DNA of 64,000 bases from Vibrio marisflavi CECT 7928. Lineage in GTDB: Bacteria; Pseudomonadota; Gammaproteobacteria; Enterobacterales; Vibrionaceae. The stretch covers positions 1,860,001 to 1,924,000 of the forward strand of contig NZ_CAKLDM010000002.1 of the NCBI RefSeq assembly GCF_921294215.1, given 5' to 3'. Below the pieces are notes generated by a model. The model worked only from the letters and a program-made list of their open reading frames with translations. It made no database searches and was not told the origin of the DNA. Both the position numbers and the translations under genes were made by a program. Of this stretch, positions 52,116-64,000 are shown piece after piece; within the stretch, counting starts at the first letter, position 1; each line of letters starts with the position of its first letter.

Positions 52116-53744
52116 TTATAACTTAAAGAAAGCCAATTGAGCTTTTTGTTTTTCTGCCAGCTCTGAAAGCTGAGCACTTGCAGTAGCACTTTGACTTATA
52201 CCTGCAACATTTTCATTCACCAAACTCGAAATATTGGAAACGTTGCGGTTAATATCTTGAGTCACTTGCGATTGCTCTTCAGCGGCTGTCGCTACCTGTG
52301 CATTTGAGTCTGTAATGTTGGTTACTGCTTCACTAATACTCGTCAAAACACTGCTCATCTGGCTGGATAGTTCTTGGTTGTGAGTCAATAAATCTAAGCT
52401 TTCATGCATTCCATCATTTGCTCGTCCGGCCTGAGTTTGCAAAGCATCGATAACTTGCTGGATCTCAACCGTGGATTCTTGCGCTTTCGCAGCCAGCGTG
52501 CGAACTTCTGTAGCAACCACCGCAAAACCGCGTCCATATTCGCCTGCTCGCGCGGCTTCAATCGCTGCATTTAAGGCCAACAAGTTAGTCTGGTCAGAAA
52601 CGCCATCGATAACTTCGACAGCTTTATTGATTTCTTCAGACTGCTCTTTTAACTGACCAATTACTTGAGCTGCGCTATCGATAGCCACAGACATTTTCGC
52701 GCTGGCTTCGTTATTTTCTTCGAAGATTGCACGACCAGAGTTTGTCAAAGCGTCAGTATCTCGAGCAATCGAGTCCGCTTGGAGTGCATTGTCACTGACA
52801 TTATTAGCGGTGCACGCTAACTCGTTAACAGCCGAAGCAACTTGCTCAATTTCTATCAGCTCTTTTTGTGCATTCTTTTCTGATTGCTTCATAACCGACA
52901 CAAGTTGAATGGATGCTGAAGCAACCTCTTCACTAATAGCAATCAATTGCTCAACTGTTGTGTGAAGCCTATCAGAAGTGGTGTTGACATCGTTTGCTAG
53001 CATGCCTATTTCATTGTCGCTTTCGACTTCTGCCCTAACTGATAAGTTACCTTTAGCTAACTCGCGCATCATTTCTTGCAACTTCTTAATTGGCGTAACG
53101 ATATAACCAGAAATCAGCCAAGCAATCAGTAATGAAACAGTTAAAACAGCAACAATAACCATCATCGCTTTATTACGAACGTTTTGCCCCTCTTGAGCCG
53201 TTTGAGCGACAGCAACATCCGCAAATTCATTCACTTTATCAGATAGCTGCTGAAGGCTGTTTACCATCGCATTGCCAGCATCACGGTAATTGGATACGAA
53301 TTGTTGATATTCTTGCTCAGAAAGGCTGCCATTATCATGGCGAGTAAAAACGTCAGCGGCTTGCTGTGAATATTCGCGGTAGCTATCTACTGCGGTCTGG
53401 ACTTTGCGAACAGGTTTAGCAAATGTTTTTCTGCTGGCCATGTCACTTAGCACATCATTAACCTTCTCCATTGTGGTACCTAGCTTGCTTAAAAAAGCTT
53501 GGCGGCGAGAAGAGTCGTAAATGGCGTAAACGGCGTTAATGCGTAGCGGATATATTTGATCACCAATTTCCGCCAATGAATCTTTGTAGTACATCAGAGA
53601 TTGAATATTCACTTCAACCTTACTTTGCTGATGTTCGAGTTCGCTGTCGGTAACCCAAAGGGCAATAATCAACGCGATGGTAGTAATTGCAACAGGAACA
53701 AGTATCTGTTTGCGAATAGACAAATTTTTAAGAGATATGTGCAT
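52116..53744 (-). CDS. Methyl-accepting chemotaxis protein
   Basis: 542 residues. Membrane helix 1 (about 12-30), a periplasmic helical-bundle sensor (about 31-188), helix 2 (about 189-211), a HAMP domain (about 212-265), and a signalling hairpin with tip [32 protein letters not shown] (given in part). It lacks a CheR-tether pentapeptide at the C-terminus (ends QLAFFKL). Ligand unknown; the sensor is 4-helix-like. A sigma-28-like sequence lies upstream. Confidence 0.95.
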   Translation of the reverse strand: MHISLKNLSIRKQILVPVAITTIALIIALWVTDSELEHQQSKVEVNIQSLMYYKDSLAEIGDQIYPLRINAVYAIYDSSRRQAFLSKLGTTMEKVNDVLSDMASRKTFAKPVRKVQTAVDSYREYSQQAADVFTRHDNGSLSEQEYQQFVSNYRDAGNAMVNSLQQLSDKVNEFADVAVAQTAQEGQNVRNKAMMVIVAVLTVSLLIAWLISGYIVTPIKKLQEMMRELAKGNLSVRAEVESDNEIGMLANDVNTTSDRLHTTVEQLIAISEEVASASIQLVSVMKQSEKNAQKELIEIEQVASAVNELACTANNVSDNALQADSIARDTDALTNSGRAIFEENNEASAKMSVAIDSAAQVIGQLKEQSEEINKAVEVIDGVSDQTNLLALNAAIEAARAGEYGRGFAVVATEVRTLAAKAQESTVEIQQVIDALQTQAGRANDGMHESLDLLTHNQELSSQMSSVLTSISEAVTNITDSNAQVATAAEEQSQVTQDINRNVSNISSLVNENVAGISQSATASAQLSELAEKQKAQLAFFKL

Positions 53745-53800
53745 GTTATTGCCTCAATCCAACGTACCTCAGGCATCCATGCTGACGACATAGTGTTCAA

Positions 53801-53825
53801 AAGTCGGCCATACTAGAGTAATTTA
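53801..53825 (-). promoter_or_regulatory. Weak sigma-28 (FliA)-like promoter of the chemoreceptor
   Basis: Minus-strand TAAA (53825-53822) and GCCGACTT (53808-53801) match the flagellar sigma-28 elements TAAA and GCCGATAA, but the spacing (13) is two bases shorter than usual. Confidence 0.3.
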
Positions 53826-53933
53826 TTATTCATGTCTAGAATGCAACTGACATTAAATTGACATTACTTATATGGATTTATTCTGTGGATTTCTTGGCAA
53901 TATCATCGATTTGATACAGTTTTTCTTATCTTT

Positions 53934-54407
53934 CTAGCTACATAGAGAACAAAACTTAGCTCGCGTTAGAATGGCTAAATTGTCTGCTGATAGTTCAATT
54001 TCCAACCCTCTCTTACCTGCACTAACGTGTATTGTACTGTACTCGGTTGCTGATTCATGGATGAAAGTAGGTAGCAACTTTTTTTGTCCGAGTGGGCTAA
54101 TGCCGCCAACAACATATCCGGTAACTTTCTGTGCTATGTCTGGGTTGGCCATGTCCGCTTTTTTCTTGCCCGCAGCTTTGGCTGCCAGCTTTAAATTGAG
54201 TTTGCTATTTACCGGAATAATCGCAACCGCGAGTTCTTTTTCCTTGCCATCGGTACAAAAAAGTAATGTTTTAAAAACCGTGTCTGTATTTAAGCCAAGT
54301 AGCTCAGCAGCTTCAAGCCCATAGCTTTCAGCCCGAGGATCATGGTCGTACTGGTGAATCTTATGCGGTATTTTTTTCTTCTTTGCTAAATTAATTGCTG
54401 GCGTCAC
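53934..54407 (-). CDS. ybaK: Cys-tRNA(Pro)/Cys-tRNA(Cys) deacylase YbaK
   Basis: 157 residues. YbaK/EbsC fold: ending in the conserved GLEIELSADNLAILTRAKFCSLC, with VTGYVVGGISPLGQKK (substrate loop with GG-SP) and TVFKTLLFCTDGKE near residue 43. It clears Cys mischarged on tRNA(Pro) made by ProRS. Single gene, between the MCP and nutA. Confidence 0.94.
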   Translation of the reverse strand: MTPAINLAKKKKIPHKIHQYDHDPRAESYGLEAAELLGLNTDTVFKTLLFCTDGKEKELAVAIIPVNSKLNLKLAAKAAGKKKADMANPDIAQKVTGYVVGGISPLGQKKLLPTFIHESATEYSTIHVSAGKRGLEIELSADNLAILTRAKFCSLCS

Positions 54408-54485
54408 TTTGTTCTCCTAGTATGCGAACATTTGACTATAAACTACTGGGCTATAACATCATTCGTCGGCTTAGCCCATACTATA

Positions 54486-54521
54486 ACGCGCCTAAAGACA
54501 ACTTATTATCTTTAGGCGCGT
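54486..54521 (-). terminator. Probable terminator after nutA
   Basis: 13-bp perfect stem (54486-54498 with 54509-54521) with a 10-nt loop, 42 bp after the nutA stop. It lacks a long U-run. Confidence 0.55.
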
Positions 54522-54562
54522 ATTTAACATTTTCTTAGAATATAAATTACTTAGGCAAAAGA

Positions 54563-56224
54563 TTATTTATAAACTATTTGGCCTGATGGCTCGAAGTCAT
54601 TCACTTTAATTGGGCTATGTGCTTGTAGGTACTCTTTTAGAACTTCTGCATCAACAAACCCTGTATTGACATAACCCGGGTGTCCGGTCAACTTCGGATA
54701 ACCATCACCACCGGCAGCATTGTAGCTTGGCACGGTGAATCGATATGTTTTAGATTCATCCAGCGGCTTACCGTTAATTAGCACATCAGAAACTTTGCCG
54801 TCAGAAACCACCATCGACACCCCTGAGAACTGAGCATATGAACCTGAATCAGTTGGCTTGGTTCCGACCACATTCAGATAATCCAATACCTCTTTACCAG
54901 TCATATCAACATAAGTAATGATGTTGCCAAATGGCTGAACCTTCAACACATCTTTATAGGTGATATCACCCGCTTCAATTGAGTCTCGTACGCCACCCGA
55001 ATTCATGACTCCAAAGTCAGCTTTACCCCTTTCACGCTGAGCTTCTGCAATTAAGCGTCCAAGGTTTGTTTGCTTAAATCGAACGACATTACGGTCACCT
55101 TCAAGCTTGCCATCAGAATCGGCAATCTTAACACTGAGTTGCTCTTGGCCTTTTTCTTGATATGGCGTTAGAAACTCAACCATTTCGCTGTTGTGTGGGA
55201 TTTCCTCTTCGATTAACACTCGCTGACTTTTTCCATCAACTTTAATTTTTTTCTTTAAGTTGACCGGAATAAGATCGTAGCTAACCATTTGTAGCTCGCC
55301 ATTTTTAAAGGTGTAATCAGCACGACCTACATATTTACCCCATTCATGAGCTTGTAAAATGTAGGTGCCATTTTGTTGGTCAGGTTTACAGTCATCACCT
55401 GGCTTAAACGAAGTATCAACGTGGTTTTCTGACTCCATACAAACTGGTTCTTGCGAGTGGCCACCAATAATCATATCTAGTGAACCTTCATCAAGATATC
55501 TAGCCAACGCAACATCACCCGGAGCATTAATTCCATGCTTACCATCTTCGTAGTGCCCCATGTGAGTCACAGCGAAAATCAAATCGGGGTTCTCTTGCTG
55601 CTTGATTTCCTCAATCAAAACTTTCGCTTCTTGTTTAGGATCTCGGAACTCAATGTTACCCAGATATTCAGGGTTACCTATTTTCGCCGTATCTTCAGTT
55701 GTTAAGCCGATAACTGCAATCTTGACACCCTGCTTATTGAAGATCTTGTATGGTTGAAACAGGCGCTTACCCGTCGTTTTGTCGTAAATGTTGGCGGAAA
55801 GCAGAGGAAACTGTGCCCAGTCTTTCTGCTTCATCAGTACTTCAAGCGGGTTATCAAACTCATGGTTACCTAGCGCCATTGCGTCGTAACCAATTTTATT
55901 CATGCCTTTAAAATCAGGTTCAGCATCTTGCAGGTCAGATTCTGGCACACCGGTATTAATATCTCCGCCAGAAAACAAAAGGACGGTTCCGCCATTTTTT
56001 TCAACTTCTTGGCGAATATTATCAACCAGCGTTTTACGTGCTGCCATACCATATTCACCATGTTTGTTGTGCCAAAACCTACCATGATGATCGTTGGTAT
56101 GAAGGACTGTGATGTTGTAGGTTTTGTCTTTCTGCCATTCATGGCTCGGCTCTGGAGAGCAGCCTACAATTGAAGTGAGCACAGCCGCACCCACGGCTAA
56201 TTTTAACCAGTTACCCTGTTTCAT
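54563..56224 (-). CDS. nutA: 5'-nucleotidase lipoprotein (UshA/NutA type)
   Basis: 553 residues. Signal peptide with lipobox SIVGC (Cys22). Calcineurin-like domain with HTNDHHGRF, SGGDINTG, ALGNHEFDN, VTHMGHYED and GGHSQE metal-binding motifs, then the C-terminal 5'-nucleotidase domain (about 350-530) with NSGGVRDSI and FTVPSYNAAGGDGYP for nucleotide binding. It hydrolyses extracellular nucleotides to nucleosides. In Vibrio the lipoprotein form is the Nut nucleotidase, whereas UshA of E. coli is soluble in the periplasm. Confidence 0.92.
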   Translation of the reverse strand: MKQGNWLKLAVGAAVLTSIVGCSPEPSHEWQKDKTYNITVLHTNDHHGRFWHNKHGEYGMAARKTLVDNIRQEVEKNGGTVLLFSGGDINTGVPESDLQDAEPDFKGMNKIGYDAMALGNHEFDNPLEVLMKQKDWAQFPLLSANIYDKTTGKRLFQPYKIFNKQGVKIAVIGLTTEDTAKIGNPEYLGNIEFRDPKQEAKVLIEEIKQQENPDLIFAVTHMGHYEDGKHGINAPGDVALARYLDEGSLDMIIGGHSQEPVCMESENHVDTSFKPGDDCKPDQQNGTYILQAHEWGKYVGRADYTFKNGELQMVSYDLIPVNLKKKIKVDGKSQRVLIEEEIPHNSEMVEFLTPYQEKGQEQLSVKIADSDGKLEGDRNVVRFKQTNLGRLIAEAQRERGKADFGVMNSGGVRDSIEAGDITYKDVLKVQPFGNIITYVDMTGKEVLDYLNVVGTKPTDSGSYAQFSGVSMVVSDGKVSDVLINGKPLDESKTYRFTVPSYNAAGGDGYPKLTGHPGYVNTGFVDAEVLKEYLQAHSPIKVNDFEPSGQIVYK

Positions 56225-56447
56225 AGTTGTTTCCTTAACAATAAACCTGTCCCTTGCTTGACCCAGATCGATACAACAGAACGATATAAGAAGCTTGAGC
56301 TATCAGCATTCAAGATGGATCTAGTCTAAATTATTCGAGTAAACCAACTACGCATTATTAATATTTTTGCTAATTTGATCACGTCATCAATACATAAAAG
56401 GTGAAATCTATCTCGATCACCTCTCAGCGTTACCTTTTATTCGGACA

Positions 56448-56480
56448 TAAAAAAAGAGCCAGCACATGATGTACTGACTC
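56448..56480 (-). terminator. Rho-independent terminator after kdsA
   Basis: 11-bp stem in minus-strand RNA (GAGUCAGUACA with UGUGCUGGCUC, two wobbles) with a 3-nt loop, then UUUUUUU. It ends the hemA-to-kdsA operon. Confidence 0.9.
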
Positions 56481-56514
56481 TCATTTATATTGAAAACTAA
56501 CTTCGCTAAATCAG

Positions 56515-57387
<873 letters not shown>

Positions 57388-58197
57388 TTAATGGACAGTA
57401 ACAGGAGTTTCACTCATTGCATTCACCTGGCTCTTTAGAAGCTCAGCTGCGGGATCATCCGGGCACTGGTCAATAAAATATTGGTAGTCAGTTAATGCTA
57501 CTTGATGGCAATCTAACTGTTGATAGATAAAGCCTCTATCACGTATTTCATACGGGTCATCAGGGACAAAAGTCAAAGCAAGATCAGTACACCTTAGAGC
57601 AAGAGTGTAGCGCTCTTCACGTAGCAAAGCCGTTTTTAACAATGCAAGCCAACGACCTATAATCGTTGGGTTGTCTGCCACTTCAAGATCTTCTTCTTTC
57701 AAAGATTCAAGAGGACCTCGGTGACCAATAATCCATGCTTTTAAAGTGTGCTTGTCAACGACTTCCCCATCAAATGGATTGATGTATTGTGGTTCTTCGC
57801 CAGGCCAAGAAAGCTTGAGCAGTAACTGAGTTGGAAACGCTATCGTTTCTAGTGGGAAGCCCAATCGGGAACCTATGAACAGCAAAATTGAACCAAGACT
57901 GACAGGAATACCTTTACGGTTTTCAAGAACTTTGTCTAAAAATGCGTTATTCGAATCGTAGTAAGCTTCTTGATCGCCGCTAAAGTCCCACTCACCATAA
58001 AACAGGTTCAAGAAGGCGTTAAATTTTTGCTTCTGATCAGTTTCAGCAACTAAAGCTAGCTCTGCTTCATCACACAAGCGTTTAAGTTCCTTTCTTACCC
58101 ACTTTGAATTGGTCTCAGGATTGACCGCTTTATTCAAAGCTAGTGCACCATGTGCAAGATCCATTGCATCAAAGTCTTCATCAATTAAATTCAGCAT
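57388..58197 (-). CDS. sirB1: SirB1 family protein (transglutaminase-like, TPR)
   Basis: 269 residues. N-terminal transglutaminase-like segment (about 30-180; LVAETDQKQKFNAFLNLFYGEWDFSG ... RKGIPVSLGSILLFIGSRLGFPLE), C-terminal TPR-like repeats (about 190-260, ERYTLALRCTDLALTFVPDDPYEIRDRGF). Named from a Salmonella clone that increased invasion-gene expression; biochemical role unknown. In the conserved hemA-prfA-prmC-sirB2-sirB1-kdsA cluster. Confidence 0.9.
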   Translation of the reverse strand: MLNLIDEDFDAMDLAHGALALNKAVNPETNSKWVRKELKRLCDEAELALVAETDQKQKFNAFLNLFYGEWDFSGDQEAYYDSNNAFLDKVLENRKGIPVSLGSILLFIGSRLGFPLETIAFPTQLLLKLSWPGEEPQYINPFDGEVVDKHTLKAWIIGHRGPLESLKEEDLEVADNPTIIGRWLALLKTALLREERYTLALRCTDLALTFVPDDPYEIRDRGFIYQQLDCHQVALTDYQYFIDQCPDDPAAELLKSQVNAMSETPVTVH

Positions 58198-58222
58198 TTA
58201 CTGCGACCTTTAAACAATGTCA

Positions 58223-58603
58223 TTAAAAAAATACAGGAGCTTTGGTGACGGCTATTTTACCAGCCATCGCTAACCATCCTAGAGCACCAAAAAAGGCAAA
58301 AGAACGAATCAATTTATTCTTGCCCAACTTTATCGCAAAAAAGCCAAGTGCAATATACGCTAGAACACACATTAACTTTTCTGTGAGCCAAGGGGCTGCA
58401 GGCGTAAAAGGAATAAAACCTGTAATGAATATCAGCGAAATACCAGATAGAAGCAATAAGGTATCATTCACATGAGGAAATACCTTAAAAAACTTGCGCT
58501 CACCCAAAGTAGAGTTTGCCATGATAAAAGCGTAGCGAAGCGTCAACATTAATACACTTATCGCAACGGTTAATACATGAAAATGCTTTATACCTTCGTA
58601 CAT
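58223..58603 (-). CDS. sirB2: SirB2 family inner-membrane protein
   Basis: 126 residues with four membrane helices. Begins MYEGIKHFHVLTVAISVLMLTLRY, with KVFPHVNDTLLLLSGISLIF and ending AMAGKIAVTKAP, features of the SirB/YchQ family. Function unknown; always next to sirB1 in gammaproteobacteria. Not a lipoprotein. Confidence 0.9.
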   Translation of the reverse strand: MYEGIKHFHVLTVAISVLMLTLRYAFIMANSTLGERKFFKVFPHVNDTLLLLSGISLIFITGFIPFTPAAPWLTEKLMCVLAYIALGFFAIKLGKNKLIRSFAFFGALGWLAMAGKIAVTKAPVFF

Positions 58604-58644
58604 AAATCCTTTCCTAGCACATTAATTTAAATGCTGGTGCCCAG

Positions 58645-59502
58645 TTATTTCTCGAGCTGACCAAAAGAAACTCGATCATTGCCAGCGTAATCTTTCTCGG
58701 TAGTAATATTTTGGTAGCCTAACTCAGAGAGAATCTCTCTTACTGGCTGACCTTGATCATAACCATGTTCAAAGGCGACCCAGCCTTTTGGCAGCAAATA
58801 CAGTTTTGCTTCGCTTGCAATATGTCGAATGTCTGCCAACCCATTCTCATCCGCAACAAGTGCTGTCACTGGTTCGAATCGGACATCACCTTGCAATAAA
58901 TGAGGATCGGCCTCGTCTATATAAGGTGGGTTGGATACTATTAGCTGAAATTTTTCATCGATGAATTGTTTCATCGGTTCAAACCAGCTACCACATAAAA
59001 ACTTGGCGTTTGAAATAGCGAGCTTTTTGGCATTTTTGCTGGCCAACTCTACCGCTTCAGGCTGAAGGTCAACCCCCCAGACATTCACATTTGATCTTTC
59101 AGATGCAATGGCAAGGGCTATTGCGCCTGTTCCCGTACCTAAATCCAGTACGTTCCCACTGTTTGTGCCAAGCAGCTCTAAAGAAACCTCTACCAGTCTC
59201 TCTGTATCTGGACGAGGAATCAATGTTGATTTGGAAACATTCAGTGGTAATGACCAAAACTCTCGCTCACCAACGATATAGGCAATGGGCTGCCCTTCTG
59301 ATCGTTGAGAGATAAGAGAGTCGAAACTCGCCAACTGCTCTTCGGTCAAAGCCCGATCAGGCCAAGTTAATAGATACGATCTTGGCTTATCGAGAACATG
59401 ACAAAGTAGCACCGCCGCATCAAGCGAGGGTGAATCACTTTGTGCTGCCGATAAACGTACGACAGCATTTTTAAGTGCTTCATCAATAGTCACTTGCGTC
59501 AT
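58645..59502 (-). CDS. prmC: Release factor glutamine methyltransferase
   Basis: 285 residues. SAM motif I VLDLGTGTGAIALAIAS (about 118-134) and the catalytic NPPY in VSNPPYIDEADPHL (about 184). It methylates the GGQ glutamine of RF1 and RF2. 4 bp after prfA, its substrate gene. Also known as hemK. Confidence 0.97.
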   Translation of the reverse strand: MTQVTIDEALKNAVVRLSAAQSDSPSLDAAVLLCHVLDKPRSYLLTWPDRALTEEQLASFDSLISQRSEGQPIAYIVGEREFWSLPLNVSKSTLIPRPDTERLVEVSLELLGTNSGNVLDLGTGTGAIALAIASERSNVNVWGVDLQPEAVELASKNAKKLAISNAKFLCGSWFEPMKQFIDEKFQLIVSNPPYIDEADPHLLQGDVRFEPVTALVADENGLADIRHIASEAKLYLLPKGWVAFEHGYDQGQPVREILSELGYQNITTEKDYAGNDRVSFGQLEK

Positions 59503-59506
59503 GTAA

Positions 59507-60595
59507 TTAGTTACTTTCCGAAAGTGCCGCTAGCTGATCGGCTTGATATTCTTGAACCACAGGATCGATTAGGCTTTGCAAGTCCCCTTCCATTACCTCG
59601 GCAAGACGATATAAAGTCAAGTTAATACGATGATCCGACACACGCCCTTGTGGGTAGTTGTACGTGCGAATGCGATCGCTTCGATCACCTGAACCAAGCA
59701 GGTTACGGCGAGTATCGGAAACTTCTGCTGCACGTTTTGCTTCTTCCGCTTGTATGATTCGCGCTGCAAGTACTGACATCGCTTTCGCTTTGTTCTTGTG
59801 TTGTGAACGCTCATCTTGACACTCTACAACAGTACCTGTTGGCAAGTGCGTAATACGAATAGCAGAGTCTGTCGTGTTAACGTGCTGACCACCCGCACCT
59901 GATGCGCGGAAAGTATCTATTTTTAAATCGCTGGCTTTGATTTCTGGAATTTCGGCTTCCGGGATTTCAGGCATGATTGCGACGGTACACGCAGAAGTAT
60001 GTACTCGGCCTTGAGATTCTGTTGCAGGAACACGTTGAACGCGATGACCACCGGATTCAAACTTAAGTACACCATATACGCCATCGCCAGAAACTTTAGC
60101 AATCATCTCTTTGTAGCCGCCATGTTCAGCTTCGTTCGCTGACATAACTTCGATGCGCCAACCTTTCTTTTCAGCAAATCGGCTATACATACGGAACAGG
60201 TCACCAGCAAAAATTCCAGCTTCATCACCACCAGCCCCAGCACGAATCTCTAGGAAACAGTTACGCTCATCATTCGGATCTTTTGGTAGCAATAGAATTT
60301 GCAATTCATCGTTCAGACGAATAATGGATTCTTTCGCATCTTTAATTTCCTCAAGCGCCATTTCACGCATTTCAGCATCATCTTCTTGTGCCATCTCTTC
60401 GGCGGCAGTCAAATCTTCTTGAGCTTGCTGGTAAGCTTGAAAACACTTAGTGACTTCCTCTAACTGCGAGTACTCTTTTGATAGAGAACGAAACTTATCT
60501 TGATCCCCAATAATATCTGGATCTCCAAGGAGGTGTTGAACCTCTTCATATCGTTCAACTAGGGTTTCAAGCTTTACTAATATTGACGCTTTCAT
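59507..60595 (-). CDS. prfA: Peptide chain release factor 1
   Basis: 362 residues from [12 protein letters not shown]; the frame continues 14 codons up without family similarity, and AAGAAG sits before the ATG. Codon-recognition PAT (in [10 protein letters not shown]) identifies RF1, reading UAA/UAG; the GGQ motif [15 protein letters not shown] catalyses peptide release. Its Gln is methylated by PrmC, encoded next door. Second gene of the hemA operon. Confidence 0.98.
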   Translation of the reverse strand: MKASILVKLETLVERYEEVQHLLGDPDIIGDQDKFRSLSKEYSQLEEVTKCFQAYQQAQEDLTAAEEMAQEDDAEMREMALEEIKDAKESIIRLNDELQILLLPKDPNDERNCFLEIRAGAGGDEAGIFAGDLFRMYSRFAEKKGWRIEVMSANEAEHGGYKEMIAKVSGDGVYGVLKFESGGHRVQRVPATESQGRVHTSACTVAIMPEIPEAEIPEIKASDLKIDTFRASGAGGQHVNTTDSAIRITHLPTGTVVECQDERSQHKNKAKAMSVLAARIIQAEEAKRAAEVSDTRRNLLGSGDRSDRIRTYNYPQGRVSDHRINLTLYRLAEVMEGDLQSLIDPVVQEYQADQLAALSESN

Positions 60596-60640
60596 ATTAC
60601 TTCTTAACTTAGAAAAATTGGGATAAATTTGGGGCATGCC

Positions 60641-61900
60641 CTAGCTAAGGTCATCAAGACCAAGGCTTTGCCGAATAACAACTAACTTGCTTGGCTCACC
60701 TTGCTCAGCAGCATTTTGCAACGCGCGAGTCGGGGCATGAATCAGTTTGTTGGTCAGTTTGTTGCTCAATTCTAATAACACTTTCTCTGGGTCGCCACCT
60801 AAAGCTAGTGCTTGTAAACTTTTATTTAATAACTCTTCACGGACGTCATTCGATGCTTTTCGGTATTCGCGTATACTATCCACGGCATGAAGTGAGCGTA
60901 GCCAACTCATAAATGCTGCGCTTTCTTCTGTAACAATCGCCTCAGCTTGTATAGCTTCTACTTTTCTCTGAGCCATATTACTATCCACGATGGACTGCAA
61001 ATCATCGACACTATACAAATACGCATCATTGAGTTCAGAAACTTGAGATTCTATGTCTCTTGGTACCGCGATATCAACCAACAACATAGGTTGATGTTTA
61101 CGGGCTTTTAAAGCAGTTTCAACCATTCCTTTGCCGATGATAGGCAACGGGCTTGCTGTTGAACTAATAACAATATCAGCTGCTTTTAAGTGCTCTGGAA
61201 TCTCGTTTAGCGCAATCACCTTACCGCCAAACTCATTCGCTAAGTTTTGCGCTCTTTCACGGGTTCGGTTAGCCACGATTATCTTGCAGTTACCGTGACC
61301 TGAAAGGTGCTTTGCAACAAGCTCTATCGTTTCTCCAGCACCAACCAGCATAACGGTCAAGTTATCCAGAGACTCAAATATATGCTTAGCTAACGTACAA
61401 GCGGCATAGGCCACAGAGACAGCGCTGCCACCAATATCTGTTTCTGTTCTTACTCGTTTAGCTACCGAAAAGGCTTTCTGGAATAACTTCTCAACAGAAG
61501 CTTCAATGGCTTTGTGATTGCGAGATTCAGAATAAGCCTGTTTCACTTGACCTAAAATCTGCGGTTCACCTAACACCAAAGAGTCTAACCCGCAGGACAC
61601 TCTCATTAAATGACGAATCGCTGCTTGGTCTTCATGAATATAGAGACTGGGTTTGATATCTTCAGGGTTTACTTGGTGAAAATCGATAAGCCAATCGATA
61701 AGCTTGTGCTTGCTGTTCGTATTAACATCACAATATATCTCCGTTCGATTGCAAGTTGATAAAATAACACTACCATTTACATTCGAATTTGCTGCCAGTT
61801 GTTTAAGTGCCGCAGACATTTTGTCTGGACCAAACGCAACCTTTTCACGTAACTCTACAGAAGCCGTATTGTGATTGATTCCAATGGCGAGCAAGGACAT
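60641..61900 (-). CDS. hemA: Glutamyl-tRNA reductase
   Basis: 419 residues from [14 protein letters not shown]; an in-frame ATG 21 codons upstream lacks family similarity. Catalytic Cys50 in [11 protein letters not shown], the NADPH domain with [16 protein letters not shown], and a C-terminal dimerisation helix. It reduces Glu-tRNA to glutamate-1-semialdehyde, the first step of haem and tetrapyrrole synthesis. First gene of the operon, divergent from lolB across 164 bp. Confidence 0.97.
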   Translation of the reverse strand: MSLLAIGINHNTASVELREKVAFGPDKMSAALKQLAANSNVNGSVILSTCNRTEIYCDVNTNSKHKLIDWLIDFHQVNPEDIKPSLYIHEDQAAIRHLMRVSCGLDSLVLGEPQILGQVKQAYSESRNHKAIEASVEKLFQKAFSVAKRVRTETDIGGSAVSVAYAACTLAKHIFESLDNLTVMLVGAGETIELVAKHLSGHGNCKIIVANRTRERAQNLANEFGGKVIALNEIPEHLKAADIVISSTASPLPIIGKGMVETALKARKHQPMLLVDIAVPRDIESQVSELNDAYLYSVDDLQSIVDSNMAQRKVEAIQAEAIVTEESAAFMSWLRSLHAVDSIREYRKASNDVREELLNKSLQALALGGDPEKVLLELSNKLTNKLIHAPTRALQNAAEQGEPSKLVVIRQSLGLDDLS

Positions 61901-62064
61901 GTATATTGAGTTCTCTGATCTTGGTTTATTTAAATAAGTTGGGAATTTTACTTTATGCCCCATCCTATTAAAAGGGCAACATCAATTTGTTTTCACCAGT
62001 TCGTGATATCAATGATATAGTGGCACTAATTTCCCAAACTCGACAGTATGAATTTTGAGCTCAT

Positions 62065-62675
62065 ATGAAACTGCTACAAAAATTTAGCTTCTTAATCATT
62101 GTATTATCGGTGATCTCAGGTTGTAGCTCACTTCCTAAAAGTTCGACCAATGTCAAATGGCAGCAGCAGCAAGATCGAATCTCTTCAATCAAAAGCTACC
62201 GAGCAACCGGCAAACTGAATTATATCTCTCCAGAACAACGACAATCTCTCTATTTCCAATGGAAGCATTCAGAAGACAAAAGCCAGCTAAGACTGACAAC
62301 ATTTTTGGGACAAAGTGTACTGAACTTGGTCATTACACCGACAGTATCTACAGTCACGACATATAACGATAAGGTCTACAGCGATCCGAACCCTAGCGAA
62401 CTTGTATATCGACTTACTGGCCTAGTTCTTCCTGTTGAGCAATTGCAAGATTGGCTACTAGGCAAACCAACGGGTGCTGACAGCTTCCAGCTCAATCCAA
62501 CTAACACTGTTGCGACTATAAATAAAACAGTGGAAGGTAAAGATTGGAAACTAGCCTATCAAACCTATACAGATGAGAAACTCGCAGGCAATACTGTTCC
62601 CCTACCGAGCAAATTGAGCCTTAAACAAGGGAACACATCTCTGAACATAACCGTATCAAAATGGACGCTGAATCA

Positions 62676-62679
<4 letters not shown>
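62065..62679 (+). CDS. lolB: Outer-membrane lipoprotein receptor LolB
   Basis: 204 residues. Signal peptide ending in lipobox VISGC (Cys20) followed by Ser, which allows outer-membrane sorting. Features: [24 protein letters not shown] and [17 protein letters not shown]. LolB accepts lipoproteins from LolA and inserts them. ATGA overlap with ispE. Confidence 0.95.

Positions 62680-64000
<1,321 letters not shown>

Overview
The window looks like chromosome I of a Vibrio-type gammaproteobacterium. The signs are a polar-flagellum cluster with FlrB/FlrC and sigma-54-type promoters, a very large acidic FimV/HubP polar hub protein, a NutA-type nucleotidase lipoprotein, and enterobacterial/vibrio gene orders (cvpA-purF, dedD-folC-accD, asd-pdxB-fabB/mnmC, hemA-prfA-prmC-sirB2-sirB1-kdsA, lolB-ispE-prs). 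I see no rRNA, tRNA, insertion sequence, phage or CRISPR array. Most genes are on the minus strand.

Region 1 (1-4503) holds two ferrous-iron transport operons in tandem: a complete feoABC and, downstream of it, a second feoAB whose feoB runs off the left edge. Both upstream regions show the same arrangement: an FNR-like site, a -10 element about 20 bp downstream, then a Fur-like box. This suggests duplicated control that is anaerobic-induced and iron-repressed. The second feoAB has an unusually long upstream stretch of about 395 nt, which contains an unassigned 51-codon ORF.

Region 2 (4583-10622) is accD-folC-dedD-cvpA-purF, with a near-perfect PurR operator before cvpA, plus truA. Region 3 (10711-16657) is fimV/hubP, 1962 codons, with several layers of acidic repeats and a 20-copy hexanucleotide tract encoding Glu-Pro. 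Region 4 (16820-24067) is asd-pdxB, fabB diverging from mnmC, an FMN reductase, and yfcL-epmC. Region 5 (24285-34463) is mixed: a TRIC-like membrane protein, aroC, prmB diverging from smrB, an unassigned lipoprotein, an M14 carboxypeptidase, and the potassium transporter kup followed by a shortened KdpD-like kinase and a KdpE-like regulator.

Region 6 (34478-50454) is a 17-gene flagellar block read leftward: flrB-flrC, fliE-F-G-H-I-J, fliK-L-M-N-O-P-Q-R and flhB. It encodes the two-component switch, MS ring, rotor/C ring, export ATPase and export gate. Sigma-54-like promoters lie before flrB, fliE and fliK. The master regulator flrA, which normally precedes flrB in vibrios, is replaced here by a divergent uraA, so the locus appears rearranged.

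Region 7 (50742-64000) holds uraA, a chemoreceptor, ybaK, nutA, the kdsA-sirB1-sirB2-prmC-prfA-hemA operon (haem synthesis, release factor 1 and its methylase, KDO synthesis), and divergently lolB-ispE-prs, with prs cut by the right edge. I found no clearly new system. The best leads are the paired feo regulatory regions with the long leader, the repeat dynamics of HubP, the kup-linked short KdpDE pair, and the missing flrA.
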